A stretch of DNA of 12,082 nt from positions 1 through 12,082 of the forward strand of contig CAYMJM010000022.1 of the NCBI GenBank assembly GCA_964391325.1. Direction: 5' to 3'. Under the pieces are notes generated by a model. That model searched no databases and was not told the origin of the DNA. It saw only the letters and a program-made list of their open reading frames with translations. Of the stretch, positions 1 through 6,379 are shown piece after piece. The first letter of the stretch is position 1. Each line of letters begins with the position of its first letter. The DNA comes from CAYMJM01 sp964391325 (GTDB lineage Bacteria; Patescibacteriota; Dojkabacteria; B142; JAFGMG01). The translations under genes were made by a program, and so were the position numbers.

Positions 1-10
1 CTTTGTGTCA

Positions 11-1141
11 ATGGGCAACAGCTTCTGGGACAATTTTAAAAAGCCTTTTTTTGGCTTGTCTCCTATGGATGGAATTACAGATTTGCCTTTTCGGCTGGTA
101 GTTGTTAAGTATGGCAAGCCTGATATTATATACACTGAGTTCGTCGCAGTTGAGGCGTTGGTTCATGGTGTTGAAAGAGCTTTTCAGGATTTTTTATTTT
201 TTGATATAGAAAGGCCGATAGTTGCCCAGCTATATGGAAATAATCCCAAATTATTTTATAGCTGTGCCCAAATTGTAGCAGAATTAGGTTTTGATGGGGT
301 GGATATTAATATGGGATGTCCGGCAAAGAGTGTAGAGCAGAGAGGTGCTGGTGCTGGATTAATTAAAACCCCCGATTTAGCTGTTGAGATAATTAAAGCG
401 GTTCAGGCAGGAGTTGCAGGTTGGGTGGAAAATGGAGTTGAGTATAATAAATTTCCACCTGAAGCCAAGCCGGATAGAGTAGTCAAAAGGTTAGATGAGG
501 TGCAAGAATATAGGCAAAATTTAATAATAGAGCTTAATAAGATAGATTTTGATCTAAGGTTGGTAAATAATAAAAGAAGAAAAAGTATCCCTGTGAGTGT
601 AAAAACCAGGATAGGTTACAATGAGCCAGTTACTCAAGATTGGATTGCCACAATAGCAAATACAGGCATTGCTGCTTTGTCTATCCATGGCCGGACACTC
701 AGAGAGGGGTATAAGGGAAAAGCGGATTGGAGAGAAATAAAGAAGGCTGTCGAAGTGGTAAGCAACATAAGATCCAAAAGACCTTTAATAATTGGGAATG
801 GAGATATTAAAAGCGTAGCCGAGGGAGTCGGCAAAAGTAACGAAACAGGTGTTGATGGTGTCCTTATAGGACGTGCTTCTATTGGCAACCCCTGGATTTT
901 TAACAAGGTCGATAGAAATATTGAATGGAAACAAATGAAGGCAGTGATGCTGGAACATGCAAGGCTTCATTATACGATTAAAGGCCCAAGAGCTTTTGTT
1001 CAAATGAGGAGAATTTTAGCAGAATATATCCAGGGCTTCCCTGGCGCGTCAGAGTTAAGGAATCAGCTTGTAAGAGTAAATAATCCAGAGGAGGTCAAAA
1101 AAATTCTATTAAATCTTGACAAAAGTAGAGTCGGACCGTAA
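11..1141 (+). CDS. dus: tRNA-dihydrouridine synthase (Dus family) with a charged insertion
   Basis: This is a flavin enzyme that reduces uridine to dihydrouridine in tRNA, in the cytoplasm. Numbering is from the ATG at 11 (376 residues). The N-terminal TIM-barrel start SPMDGITDLPFR is typical of the family. The catalytic cysteine is C103 in DINMGCPA. FMN/tRNA-binding residues are visible as K198 in VSVKTRIG, H226 in SIHGRT, NGD at 263-265 and GR at 287-288. The C-terminal helical part carries the usual FPGASELR stretch. Odd feature: roughly residues 136-192 form a charged insertion between the barrel strand ending KAVQAG and the strand PVSVKTR, which makes the protein longer than the usual 310-350. 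The start is uncertain. GTG at 5 is in frame, no stop is seen before it, and the gene could begin left of the window, but ATG 11 gives a normal family N-terminus. The exact Dus subfamily cannot be told. Confidence 0.93.
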   Translation: MGNSFWDNFKKPFFGLSPMDGITDLPFRLVVVKYGKPDIIYTEFVAVEALVHGVERAFQDFLFFDIERPIVAQLYGNNPKLFYSCAQIVAELGFDGVDINMGCPAKSVEQRGAGAGLIKTPDLAVEIIKAVQAGVAGWVENGVEYNKFPPEAKPDRVVKRLDEVQEYRQNLIIELNKIDFDLRLVNNKRRKSIPVSVKTRIGYNEPVTQDWIATIANTGIAALSIHGRTLREGYKGKADWREIKKAVEVVSNIRSKRPLIIGNGDIKSVAEGVGKSNETGVDGVLIGRASIGNPWIFNKVDRNIEWKQMKAVMLEHARLHYTIKGPRAFVQMRRILAEYIQGFPGASELRNQLVRVNNPEEVKKILLNLDKSRVGP

Positions 1142-1179
1142 TAATTTTAAAAGTTATTTAATTACATTAGGCTATAGCA

Positions 1180-1344
1180 ATGAACGACAGTATAGATGAC
1201 CCTCTACATGAAGAATTAGCTGAGGATAATTTTACAGTGGATGAGGACGAGGAAAATCTAGGATATGACGATTACGAAGAAGATGATGATGGGCTTAAGG
1301 ATTTCGAACTTCCTGCTGATGATACAGCAGAGTTATTAGACTAA
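1180..1344 (+). CDS. 54-residue highly acidic small protein, unknown function
   Basis: An ATG-to-TAA frame of 54 codons lies 38 bases after dus and on the same strand. I do not recognise it. The product has 15 Asp and 10 Glu against a single Lys and no Arg, so nearly half the residues are acidic. The densest stretch is residues 21-41, including EEDDD. No cysteine, signal peptide or membrane segment is seen, and the protein is probably disordered. The strong compositional bias with intact ends and its place in a same-strand gene row support a real gene. There is no clear Shine-Dalgarno sequence, but most genes here lack one. Similar acidic tails occur on RNA-polymerase delta subunits and on DNA-mimic or chaperone-like proteins; nothing here shows which, if any, applies. 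Confidence 0.55.
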   Translation: MNDSIDDPLHEELAEDNFTVDEDEENLGYDDYEEDDDGLKDFELPADDTAELLD

Positions 1345-1583
1345 CCCCCTTATTGAATTCATCTGTGAGTCAGTAATTATATATAGAAAGTATAGCGCTT
1401 GATTCGCAGGCTGTATGGAATAAGTCCCATATGATAGAATATCTAATGCTTTTTATTTCAAATTAGCAGATATTTCAGCTCGGGAGAAGAGTTGTTTATT
1501 AGTTTTGTTTTTGCTGCTATACTCTCGATGTTTTTATTTAGCAGTAACATAATTTAAGTTTATCAAATTAGTAATTAATTACC
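1345..1583. other. Intergenic region upstream of tig
   Basis: These 239 bases are the longest gap between genes in the window. They hold a candidate promoter near the right end (see 1495-1523). I see no tRNA-like fold, no strong terminator hairpin after the acidic gene, and no convincing ORF; an 11-codon ATG frame at 1431-1466 is too short to call. Confidence 0.6.
1495..1523 (+). promoter_or_regulatory. Candidate extended -10 promoter for tig-recF
   Basis: TATACT at 1518-1523 is preceded by TGC, giving an extended -10. A weak -35 (TTTATT, 1495-1500) lies 17 bases upstream. Transcription from about 1530 would give tig a leader of roughly 54 bases. The same TGCTATACT string occurs in front of the zinc-ribbon gene on the other strand. 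Confidence 0.5.
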
Positions 1584-2690
1584 ATGGTAGATAAAAAGGA
1601 TTACACTTATACGATTAAGACTGAAGAGAATAATCAATATTCTATTGATATCAAGGTCTCTTCAGATTACTTCAAAGAAGCTAAAGAAAAGGTTTATAAT
1701 AGATTGAAGAGCAGTGTCTCTATTAAAGGATTTAGACCGGGACAGGCTCCCCAAGGCTTAATAGAGGCTAAGCTGGGACCGACACTGTATGAAACAACTA
1801 TCAATGAAGTTTTACCACAAATAGCAGTTGAAGCACTGAAAGATGCGAAGATCAATCCCGTTTCCCAGCTTAATTATCACTTACACAAGGTATCCGAAGA
1901 TGATGGAATAGAATTTCATGTTGACTTTGAAGGGATAGGAGAAATTAATCTTCCTAATTTTGGTAAGCTAGGCGTTAAAAAAGAGGTTGAGAAAGTGACA
2001 AACAAAGAAGTAGATATGGTAATACAGGATATGTTCGAGCGAGGACAGACACAAAGGCAACCTCAGGACAAAAAGGCTCCTGACGGCAAAGAAACTAAGA
2101 ATAAAAAAGAATCCGAGAAAAAAACAGATGGGAAAGAGTCTAAAACAACTCCTACTGATGATTGGGCAAAATCTATAGGAATAGAGGGGGTCAAAAACTT
2201 GGAATCACTACGAAAAGAAGTTGAAAAACAATTGAATGTTCAGAAAGAGAGAATGGCTGACGAAAGTTTTGTAGCTAGGCTTATAGACGAAGCTGTGAAG
2301 GCTGCAAAGATTACGGTTCCTTCTTCTCTTTCTAATAGACAGCTTGAAGCGCGTGAAGATGATTACAGGAATCGAATTAAACAATTAGGATTGAAATTTG
2401 AGGACTTTCTCAAGTCTAAGAACACTACTTTGGAGGAGTTAAAGAAGGAGTGGGAGGAAGAGATTAAAAAGTCTATAGCGAGAGAAATTATGCTGATTGA
2501 AATCGCTAAGCAGAACAATATAAAGGTATCGCAAGAAGAGGTGGGTAAAGAGTTGGATGCAATTCAAGACGAAAACATGAAGAAGCAATACAACACAGAG
2601 TCTGGAAAAAATTATATTGCTACAGTCATGATTCAGCAGAGAGCAGTAGGATGGCTGCGAAAGCAGGTTGAACCAGATAAACAAAAATAA
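1584..2690 (+). CDS. tig: Trigger factor lacking the PPIase domain
   Basis: This is a ribosome-bound chaperone that shields nascent chains at the exit tunnel. The N-terminal ribosome-binding domain spans about residues 1-150, with the ribosome-docking signature GFRPGQAP at 49-56. The C-terminal chaperone body begins near 193 with DDWAKSIG, followed by the familiar LESLRKEVEKQL helix, and runs to the end. Between them the FKBP-like peptidyl-prolyl isomerase domain of about 100 residues is absent. In its place, residues 156-192 form a lysine-rich, low-complexity linker. The length of 368 residues, against the usual 430-480, fits this loss exactly, and the frame is intact, so it is not a broken gene. 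The ATG at 1584 is the first in-frame start giving a normal N-terminus; no Shine-Dalgarno sequence is visible. recF follows after 15 bases, probably cotranscribed. Confidence 0.93.
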   Translation: MVDKKDYTYTIKTEENNQYSIDIKVSSDYFKEAKEKVYNRLKSSVSIKGFRPGQAPQGLIEAKLGPTLYETTINEVLPQIAVEALKDAKINPVSQLNYHLHKVSEDDGIEFHVDFEGIGEINLPNFGKLGVKKEVEKVTNKEVDMVIQDMFERGQTQRQPQDKKAPDGKETKNKKESEKKTDGKESKTTPTDDWAKSIGIEGVKNLESLRKEVEKQLNVQKERMADESFVARLIDEAVKAAKITVPSSLSNRQLEAREDDYRNRIKQLGLKFEDFLKSKNTTLEELKKEWEEEIKKSIAREIMLIEIAKQNNIKVSQEEVGKELDAIQDENMKKQYNTESGKNYIATVMIQQRAVGWLRKQVEPDKQK

Positions 2691-2705
2691 TTAAGTAAGA
2701 AGTCA

Positions 2706-3782
2706 ATGCCCATAACCAGTATATCTTTCAAAGATTTTAAAAATCTTAATGACTCTTTCTCTGTCAAACCTGGCATAAACTTGTTAATACACTCAAATGG
2801 CTGGGGAAAGACCAATTTTTTGGAAGGATTAGATTATGTCTCTACCTTGAAGTCTTTCAGAGGTACCCCAGATAGAGAATTGCTTCAATGGGGGAAAAGT
2901 CAGTTTGCTCAAGTTACAGTTGAAATCAATGGGCCAGAGTATAAAAAGCTAAGTGTCGTGCTTTCCGAAGCTGATGATAAGTTTAGCAAACGAGTCTTCA
3001 CAAATGATTCACCAACAAATGCTAAGAAATTCAAATACCAAATAAGAACAGTTCTTTACTCTCCTCACATTGCTGATATAGTCAGTTCGGACCCAGAGAC
3101 TAGGAGAAATCAGTTTGATAGAATTATTTCTCAAATTTATCCGGAGTATGATGGTCGTTTGAGGGAGTATCGTTTTGTAGTGAAGAGTAAAAATAAACTG
3201 CTGCAGAGTATCAAGTCCGGTGATTCTAATAAAAATGAGTTGGAATACTGGAACCAGAGATTAATTGAGCTTGGAAAATTTATTCTTGAAACCAGGACAG
3301 GGTTCCTTAAAGAAATAAAAGATTTATATAATACAATCTCAGAAGAGGTATTAGATATAAAGTTTGGTAAACTCAGTATAGAATACTTGTCAAAGCTTTT
3401 AGTAGAGGAACGAGTGATGTTAGCTCAAAAGGTGTTAAGTAATATTGACAAGGAAGTTGCAGCTGGAATATCCTTGTACGGGCCACACAGAGATGATTAT
3501 TCATTCTGCCTGGGGGACACCTCACTACGAGATTTTGGATCGCGCGGACAGCAGAGATTAGCTGGAATAGCTTTAGTGTTTACTCTTTATAAATTCCTTT
3601 TGGATACTAAAGGAGTTAAACTTATTTTGCTACTAGATGATATCATGTCAGAGTTAGACTCAGAGCATAGGCAGAATCTCGAAACTATACTGCTTTCAGA
3701 GATAGATACACAGATTTTCCTTACCAGCAGCGAAAAACGCTATTTTACTGAAAAATTTACAAAGAGAGTAAATTTACTTTAA
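2706..3782 (+). CDS. recF: DNA replication and repair protein RecF
   Basis: This is an SMC/ABC-type ATPase that binds single-/double-strand DNA junctions and helps RecO/RecR load RecA at gaps. The length (358) is normal. Visible motifs, in order: Walker A at 29-36 (HSNGWGKT, followed by NFLEGLDYV); the RecF-specific YGPHRDDY at 258-265; the ABC signature region GSRGQQRLAGIAL at 278-290; Walker B LILLLDDIMSELD at 307-319 with its D-loop; and a C-terminal LTSS. Odd feature: the first glycine of the usual GxNGxGKT P-loop is histidine. The catalytic lysine and both Walker B aspartates remain, so activity is plausible. recF is not beside dnaA/dnaN/gyrB as in many bacteria but 15 bases behind tig. 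Its last 9 bases overlap the end of the convergent zinc-ribbon gene. No hairpin terminator is seen. Confidence 0.93.
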   Translation: MPITSISFKDFKNLNDSFSVKPGINLLIHSNGWGKTNFLEGLDYVSTLKSFRGTPDRELLQWGKSQFAQVTVEINGPEYKKLSVVLSEADDKFSKRVFTNDSPTNAKKFKYQIRTVLYSPHIADIVSSDPETRRNQFDRIISQIYPEYDGRLREYRFVVKSKNKLLQSIKSGDSNKNELEYWNQRLIELGKFILETRTGFLKEIKDLYNTISEEVLDIKFGKLSIEYLSKLLVEERVMLAQKVLSNIDKEVAAGISLYGPHRDDYSFCLGDTSLRDFGSRGQQRLAGIALVFTLYKFLLDTKGVKLILLLDDIMSELDSEHRQNLETILLSEIDTQIFLTSSEKRYFTEKFTKRVNLL

Positions 3783-4157
3783 CAAAGATTCAATATCTTT
3801 ATTCTTGAGTATATTATAAATATCAAGAGCTTCGTCCTTGCTGACTGCTTGTTTCCCTGCGAATTTGGACATTTCATCTGGCTCGATTAAATCAATGTTT
3901 AGACTGCTTCTTTGAGATGCCATAATATTGGGAGTAGGGGATACAACATTAAGAATATATGTGTTCCCACACTTTGAACACTTTAGATGAAATACTGCCT
4001 GATTATTATTTTTTTGGACTAGCTGGAAGTTATCATCCGTGTATTCAGCACCACATTTTTCACAGTATTTTGGAGCAACAGCTCTAGCTTCATTTAATGC
4101 GTTATTCTTACTATCCTGAACTTTTTCTTTTTTATTATAATGAGTGTTTGTTTTCAT
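3774..4157 (-). CDS. Small zinc-ribbon protein, unknown function
   Basis: A 127-residue protein when read from the ATG at 4157. A GTG three codons further upstream is also in frame but sits immediately next to the predicted -10 element, so ATG 4157 is preferred. Residues 1-28 are charged and probably disordered. C32-x2-C35 (CEKCG) and C60-x2-C63 (CSKCG) make a four-cysteine zinc ribbon; the second knuckle is followed by a short beta strand (TYILNVV). Residues 68-127 are non-cysteine and end in a helical DEALDIYNILK segment. I do not recognise the family. The gene converges on recF with a 9-base overlap and has its own promoter, so it is not part of the suf unit upstream. A nucleic-acid or protein-binding role is only a guess from the fold. 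Confidence 0.8.
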   Translation of the reverse strand: MKTNTHYNKKEKVQDSKNNALNEARAVAPKYCEKCGAEYTDDNFQLVQKNNNQAVFHLKCSKCGNTYILNVVSPTPNIMASQRSSLNIDLIEPDEMSKFAGKQAVSKDEALDIYNILKNKDIESLLK

Positions 4158-4166
4158 TATTATCAC

Positions 4167-4196
4167 AGTATAGCATAGACTGCTAAAATTTTACAA
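4167..4196 (-). promoter_or_regulatory. Promoter of the zinc-ribbon gene, nearly leaderless
   Basis: On the minus strand TTGTAA (4196-4191), an 18-base spacer and TATACT (4172-4167) with a preceding TGC form the best-looking promoter in the window. Initiation about 7 bases downstream would fall near 4160, leaving only 2-4 bases before the ATG at 4157. Confidence 0.6.
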
Positions 4197-4215
4197 CGGA
4201 AATAAAGTAAATTAA

Positions 4216-4587
4216 TTAATCTTTAGGAAACAATGCCTTTTTTACGGCTTCTAGTGGTAGCAAAAGGCATTTTAGCCTGGAGGGTGTGACCTTAATCGCG
4301 ACTAATTCTAACATTGTATCTTGGTCAATATCCTCTATATAATCTAACGATTTATTTTTAATATGGTCACTTAGAATAGAAGCACTTGCTATGGCTATTG
4401 CGCATCCGCGTGTATCATGCTGAACCTCTTTAATTTTATCATTTTCTATCAAAAGCTTAAGATTTATTTCATCCCCGCATGAATAATTTACTAACCTAGA
4501 TTGATGCGTGTGGTGCTTGATGTTTTCTATGTTATGAGGATTATGATAATGTTCTAGGATTACTTCTCTATATATTTGGTTATTCAT
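4216..4587 (-). CDS. sufU: SufU/IscU-like iron-sulfur scaffold or sulfur-acceptor protein
   Basis: The 123-residue product starts with the family-typical MNNQIYREVILEHYHNPHN. A longer frame reaching 4665 would add 26 residues read inside sufS and is rejected. The three family cysteines and the aspartate are present: C37 and D39 in YSCGDE, C62 in TRGCAIAIASAS, and C107 in SRLKC. In the SUF context the protein would take persulfide sulfur from SufS and pass it to SufB. Odd feature: C62 to C107 is 45 residues, close to IscU spacing, whereas SufU proteins carry an insertion of about 20 residues there. The sequence around C107 (SRLKC) is SufU-like and lacks the IscU LPPVK motif. The start overlaps the sufS stop by 8 bases, suggesting translational coupling. 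It is the last gene of the suf row, and no terminator is seen after it. Confidence 0.85.
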   Translation of the reverse strand: MNNQIYREVILEHYHNPHNIENIKHHTHQSRLVNYSCGDEINLKLLIENDKIKEVQHDTRGCAIAIASASILSDHIKNKSLDYIEDIDQDTMLELVAIKVTPSRLKCLLLPLEAVKKALFPKD

Positions 4588-5800
4588 AGTTGCTAAATTG
4601 TTTAAGAGAAGAATTAAGTGCTTTAATAAGCTTGTCAATATCTTGACACGTATTATACACAGCAAAACTTGCCCTTACTGTAGCAGGCACACAAAGTAAG
4701 TCTTTATGCAGCAGTTGGCAGCAATGATGACCTGCGCGTACAGCAACTTTTTGGTCAGCTAAAATCTGTGCTACATCATGCGGATGAATTCCATTTGTAT
4801 TAAAAGTGATAACACTGCTTCTAAGCTCCGATTTTTTTGGCCCGTATATAACTAATTGAGGAATTTCTTTCAGTCTTTGCGTAGCATATTCTACAAGGCT
4901 ATGTTCATGGTCAATAACATTGACAAAACCTATTTTTTGTATAAATTTTGCTGCCTCTGCCAAACCTATAGCCCCTGAAATATTAGGTGTACCTGCTTCA
5001 TGTTTCTCTGGCAAATCAGCCCATGTTGACTCCTCTTTGCCTACCATATTGATCATTCCTCCCCCATATGAAAGAGGATTCATTTGATTAAGGAGTTCCT
5101 GTCGTCCCCATAATACTCCAATGCCAGTCGGACCATACATTTTGTGTCCGGAGAAAGCATAAAAATCAATATCAAGCTTTTTGACATCTATGCTAGTGTG
5201 AGCTATCGCTTGAGCTCCGTCCACTGCCACTAATGCTTTATATTTTTTTGCTAAATGGGCTACTGTTTTCAAGTCAGTGACAGTTCCGGTAACATTTGAT
5301 ATGTGGCTAATGGCTATCAAAGATACCTTATATTTTTTGAGATTATGTTCCAGATCTTCCATGTCAATATTTAAATCTTCCTCTAATTTTATAAATCTAA
5401 GCTTCAGTTCTCTCTCTTTAGTAATGTGTTGCCAAGGAAGCAGATTAGAGTGATGCTCAGCTTCAGTAATAAGAATCGTATCTCCTGGTTCAAATAGCTC
5501 TGCAACACTGAAAGCTAGTTTGTTGATTGCATCTGTAGTTCCTGATGTAAAAATAATTTCCTCTGGGTTTGCATTCATAAATTCTGCTATTGTGGCTCTG
5601 GCTTGTTCATAAGCTTCTGTAGCTTTTTCACTGAGCTCATGAATCCCACGGTGCACGTTTGCATTATATTCTGTATAGAATCGTACGACTGTATCTATAA
5701 CCTTTTGAGGCTTTTGTGTTGTTGCGGCATTATCCAGATAAATCAACCCTGGATTGTTTGAAAAAATAGGAAATGATTTTTTAATTTTTTCTTCCTGCAT
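4580..5800 (-). CDS. sufS: Cysteine desulfurase SufS
   Basis: This is a PLP enzyme that removes sulfur from L-cysteine as an enzyme-bound persulfide for Fe-S cluster assembly. It is 406 residues, normal length, with full coverage of the class-V aminotransferase fold. Seen directly: LIYLDNAATTQKP at 19-31; EAEHHSN at 113-119; the PLP-contacting VDGAQAIAH at 193-201; the Schiff-base lysine K220 in SGHKMYGPTG; and the persulfide cysteine C360 in VRAGHHCCQ, a type-II (SufS) active-site loop. C361 makes an adjacent cysteine pair. The C-terminal VRASFAVYNT is typical. The gene overlaps the sufU start by 8 bases and is separated from sufD by 123 bases that contain a candidate internal promoter. The ATG at 5800 has no Shine-Dalgarno sequence. 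Confidence 0.95.
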   Translation of the reverse strand: MQEEKIKKSFPIFSNNPGLIYLDNAATTQKPQKVIDTVVRFYTEYNANVHRGIHELSEKATEAYEQARATIAEFMNANPEEIIFTSGTTDAINKLAFSVAELFEPGDTILITEAEHHSNLLPWQHITKERELKLRFIKLEEDLNIDMEDLEHNLKKYKVSLIAISHISNVTGTVTDLKTVAHLAKKYKALVAVDGAQAIAHTSIDVKKLDIDFYAFSGHKMYGPTGIGVLWGRQELLNQMNPLSYGGGMINMVGKEESTWADLPEKHEAGTPNISGAIGLAEAAKFIQKIGFVNVIDHEHSLVEYATQRLKEIPQLVIYGPKKSELRSSVITFNTNGIHPHDVAQILADQKVAVRAGHHCCQLLHKDLLCVPATVRASFAVYNTCQDIDKLIKALNSSLKQFSNYE

Positions 5801-5923
5801 TAGCTGTATTTAATAACTTATGAGTTTAGGGTATTCGATTGATTTGTAAATTCGAAGCTATTATAAATTGTTTTTATACTTATTGCATCAGTAGCCCTTT
5901 ACTTCTTAATGGTGTAGGAGAGC
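5801..5923 (-). promoter_or_regulatory. sufD-sufS gap with candidate internal promoter
   Basis: The only sizeable gap inside the suf row. On the minus strand a perfect TATAAT occupies 5865-5860; no good -35 is seen 17 bases upstream. Initiation near 5853 would give sufS a leader of about 50 bases. Within that leader, TTCGA at 5834-5838 can pair with TCGAA at 5852-5856 around a 13-base loop, a weak stem. Confidence 0.35.
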
Positions 5924-6367
5924 CTATTTCAGGAAACCTTCCACTATTAGAGCTTCTGCTTGGTGCTTGCTCAAGCCTCTACTCATCAGATAATGAAGCT
6001 GAGAGCTATCTATTGAACTAACAGTAGCGCCATGTCCTGACTTTACGGCATCTTCCATTATTTCCAAACTTGGTATAACCTTTGCCTGAGCTTTATCAGA
6101 CATCATCAAACAGTTGATCCTAAGGTATGTGTCTGTCTCTTTTGCTCCATATTCTATTCTTAAAATAGCCTCTATATCAAAATAAGCATTTTCCCAAAGT
6201 ACGGCCTTGATCGTGATGTTGTATTTAATATTAGGGTTTTTAACAATGAACTTTACCACGTCTTGCCAATAAGAGTTTTTTTCTCCTACATAGATAATTT
6301 TTAGCTCTCCTCCTTCTTGGATATTAAATACTTTATTTTCAATTTTATTTAAATCTAAAGCGCCCAT
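5924..6367 (-). CDS. sufD: Minimal SufD (C-terminal part of the Fe-S scaffold subunit)
   Basis: SufD pairs with SufB in the SufBC2D scaffold. This protein has 147 residues against roughly 400-450 for ordinary SufD. It aligns with only the last part of the family: beta-helix coils (residues 50-100), then IPSLEIMEDAVKSGHGATVSSID at 98-120 and LHYLMSRGL at 124-132. H112 in SGHGAT corresponds to the histidine that sits at the SufB-SufD interface in the E. coli complex (H360). The cysteine usually found just before it is glycine here. It stops at GFLK, without the usual C-terminal extension. The frame is clean, the conserved core is intact, and the gene starts 12 bases after sufB, so there is no room for a lost N-terminal half next door. 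It looks like a genuinely reduced subunit. A partial SufB paralogue is the alternative reading; the GHGAT motif favours SufD. Confidence 0.82.
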   Translation of the reverse strand: MGALDLNKIENKVFNIQEGGELKIIYVGEKNSYWQDVVKFIVKNPNIKYNITIKAVLWENAYFDIEAILRIEYGAKETDTYLRINCLMMSDKAQAKVIPSLEIMEDAVKSGHGATVSSIDSSQLHYLMSRGLSKHQAEALIVEGFLK

Positions 6368-6379
6368 AAATAAATGTGT

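Noticed and set aside
634..1003. Minus-strand ORFs within dus
   Set aside because: They are antisense to conserved Dus motifs and show no independent start signals or family likeness.
1431..1466. An 11-codon ORF upstream of tig that could be a leader peptide
   Set aside because: It lies upstream of the predicted tig promoter, has no ribosome-binding signal and no attenuator-like hairpin.
4588..4665. N-terminal extension of SufU by 26 residues
   Set aside because: The extension is read from inside sufS in another frame, and the protein family begins at MNNQIYREVI, where an 8-base stop-start overlap is seen.
5834..5856. TTCGA/TCGAA inverted pair in the sufS leader as a riboswitch or operator
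   Set aside because: Only five base pairs around a 13-base loop, expected by chance in AT-rich DNA; mentioned with the promoter but not called.
5839..6021. A 60-codon + strand frame opposite the end of sufD
   Set aside because: It is antisense to the conserved SufD C-terminus, has no family resemblance and no promoter; a shadow frame.
5924..6367. SufD as a frameshifted or decaying pseudogene
   Set aside because: The conserved C-terminal motifs are intact, the gene starts 12 bases after sufB with no leftover N-terminal coding sequence, and no alternative frame continues it downstream of the TAG.
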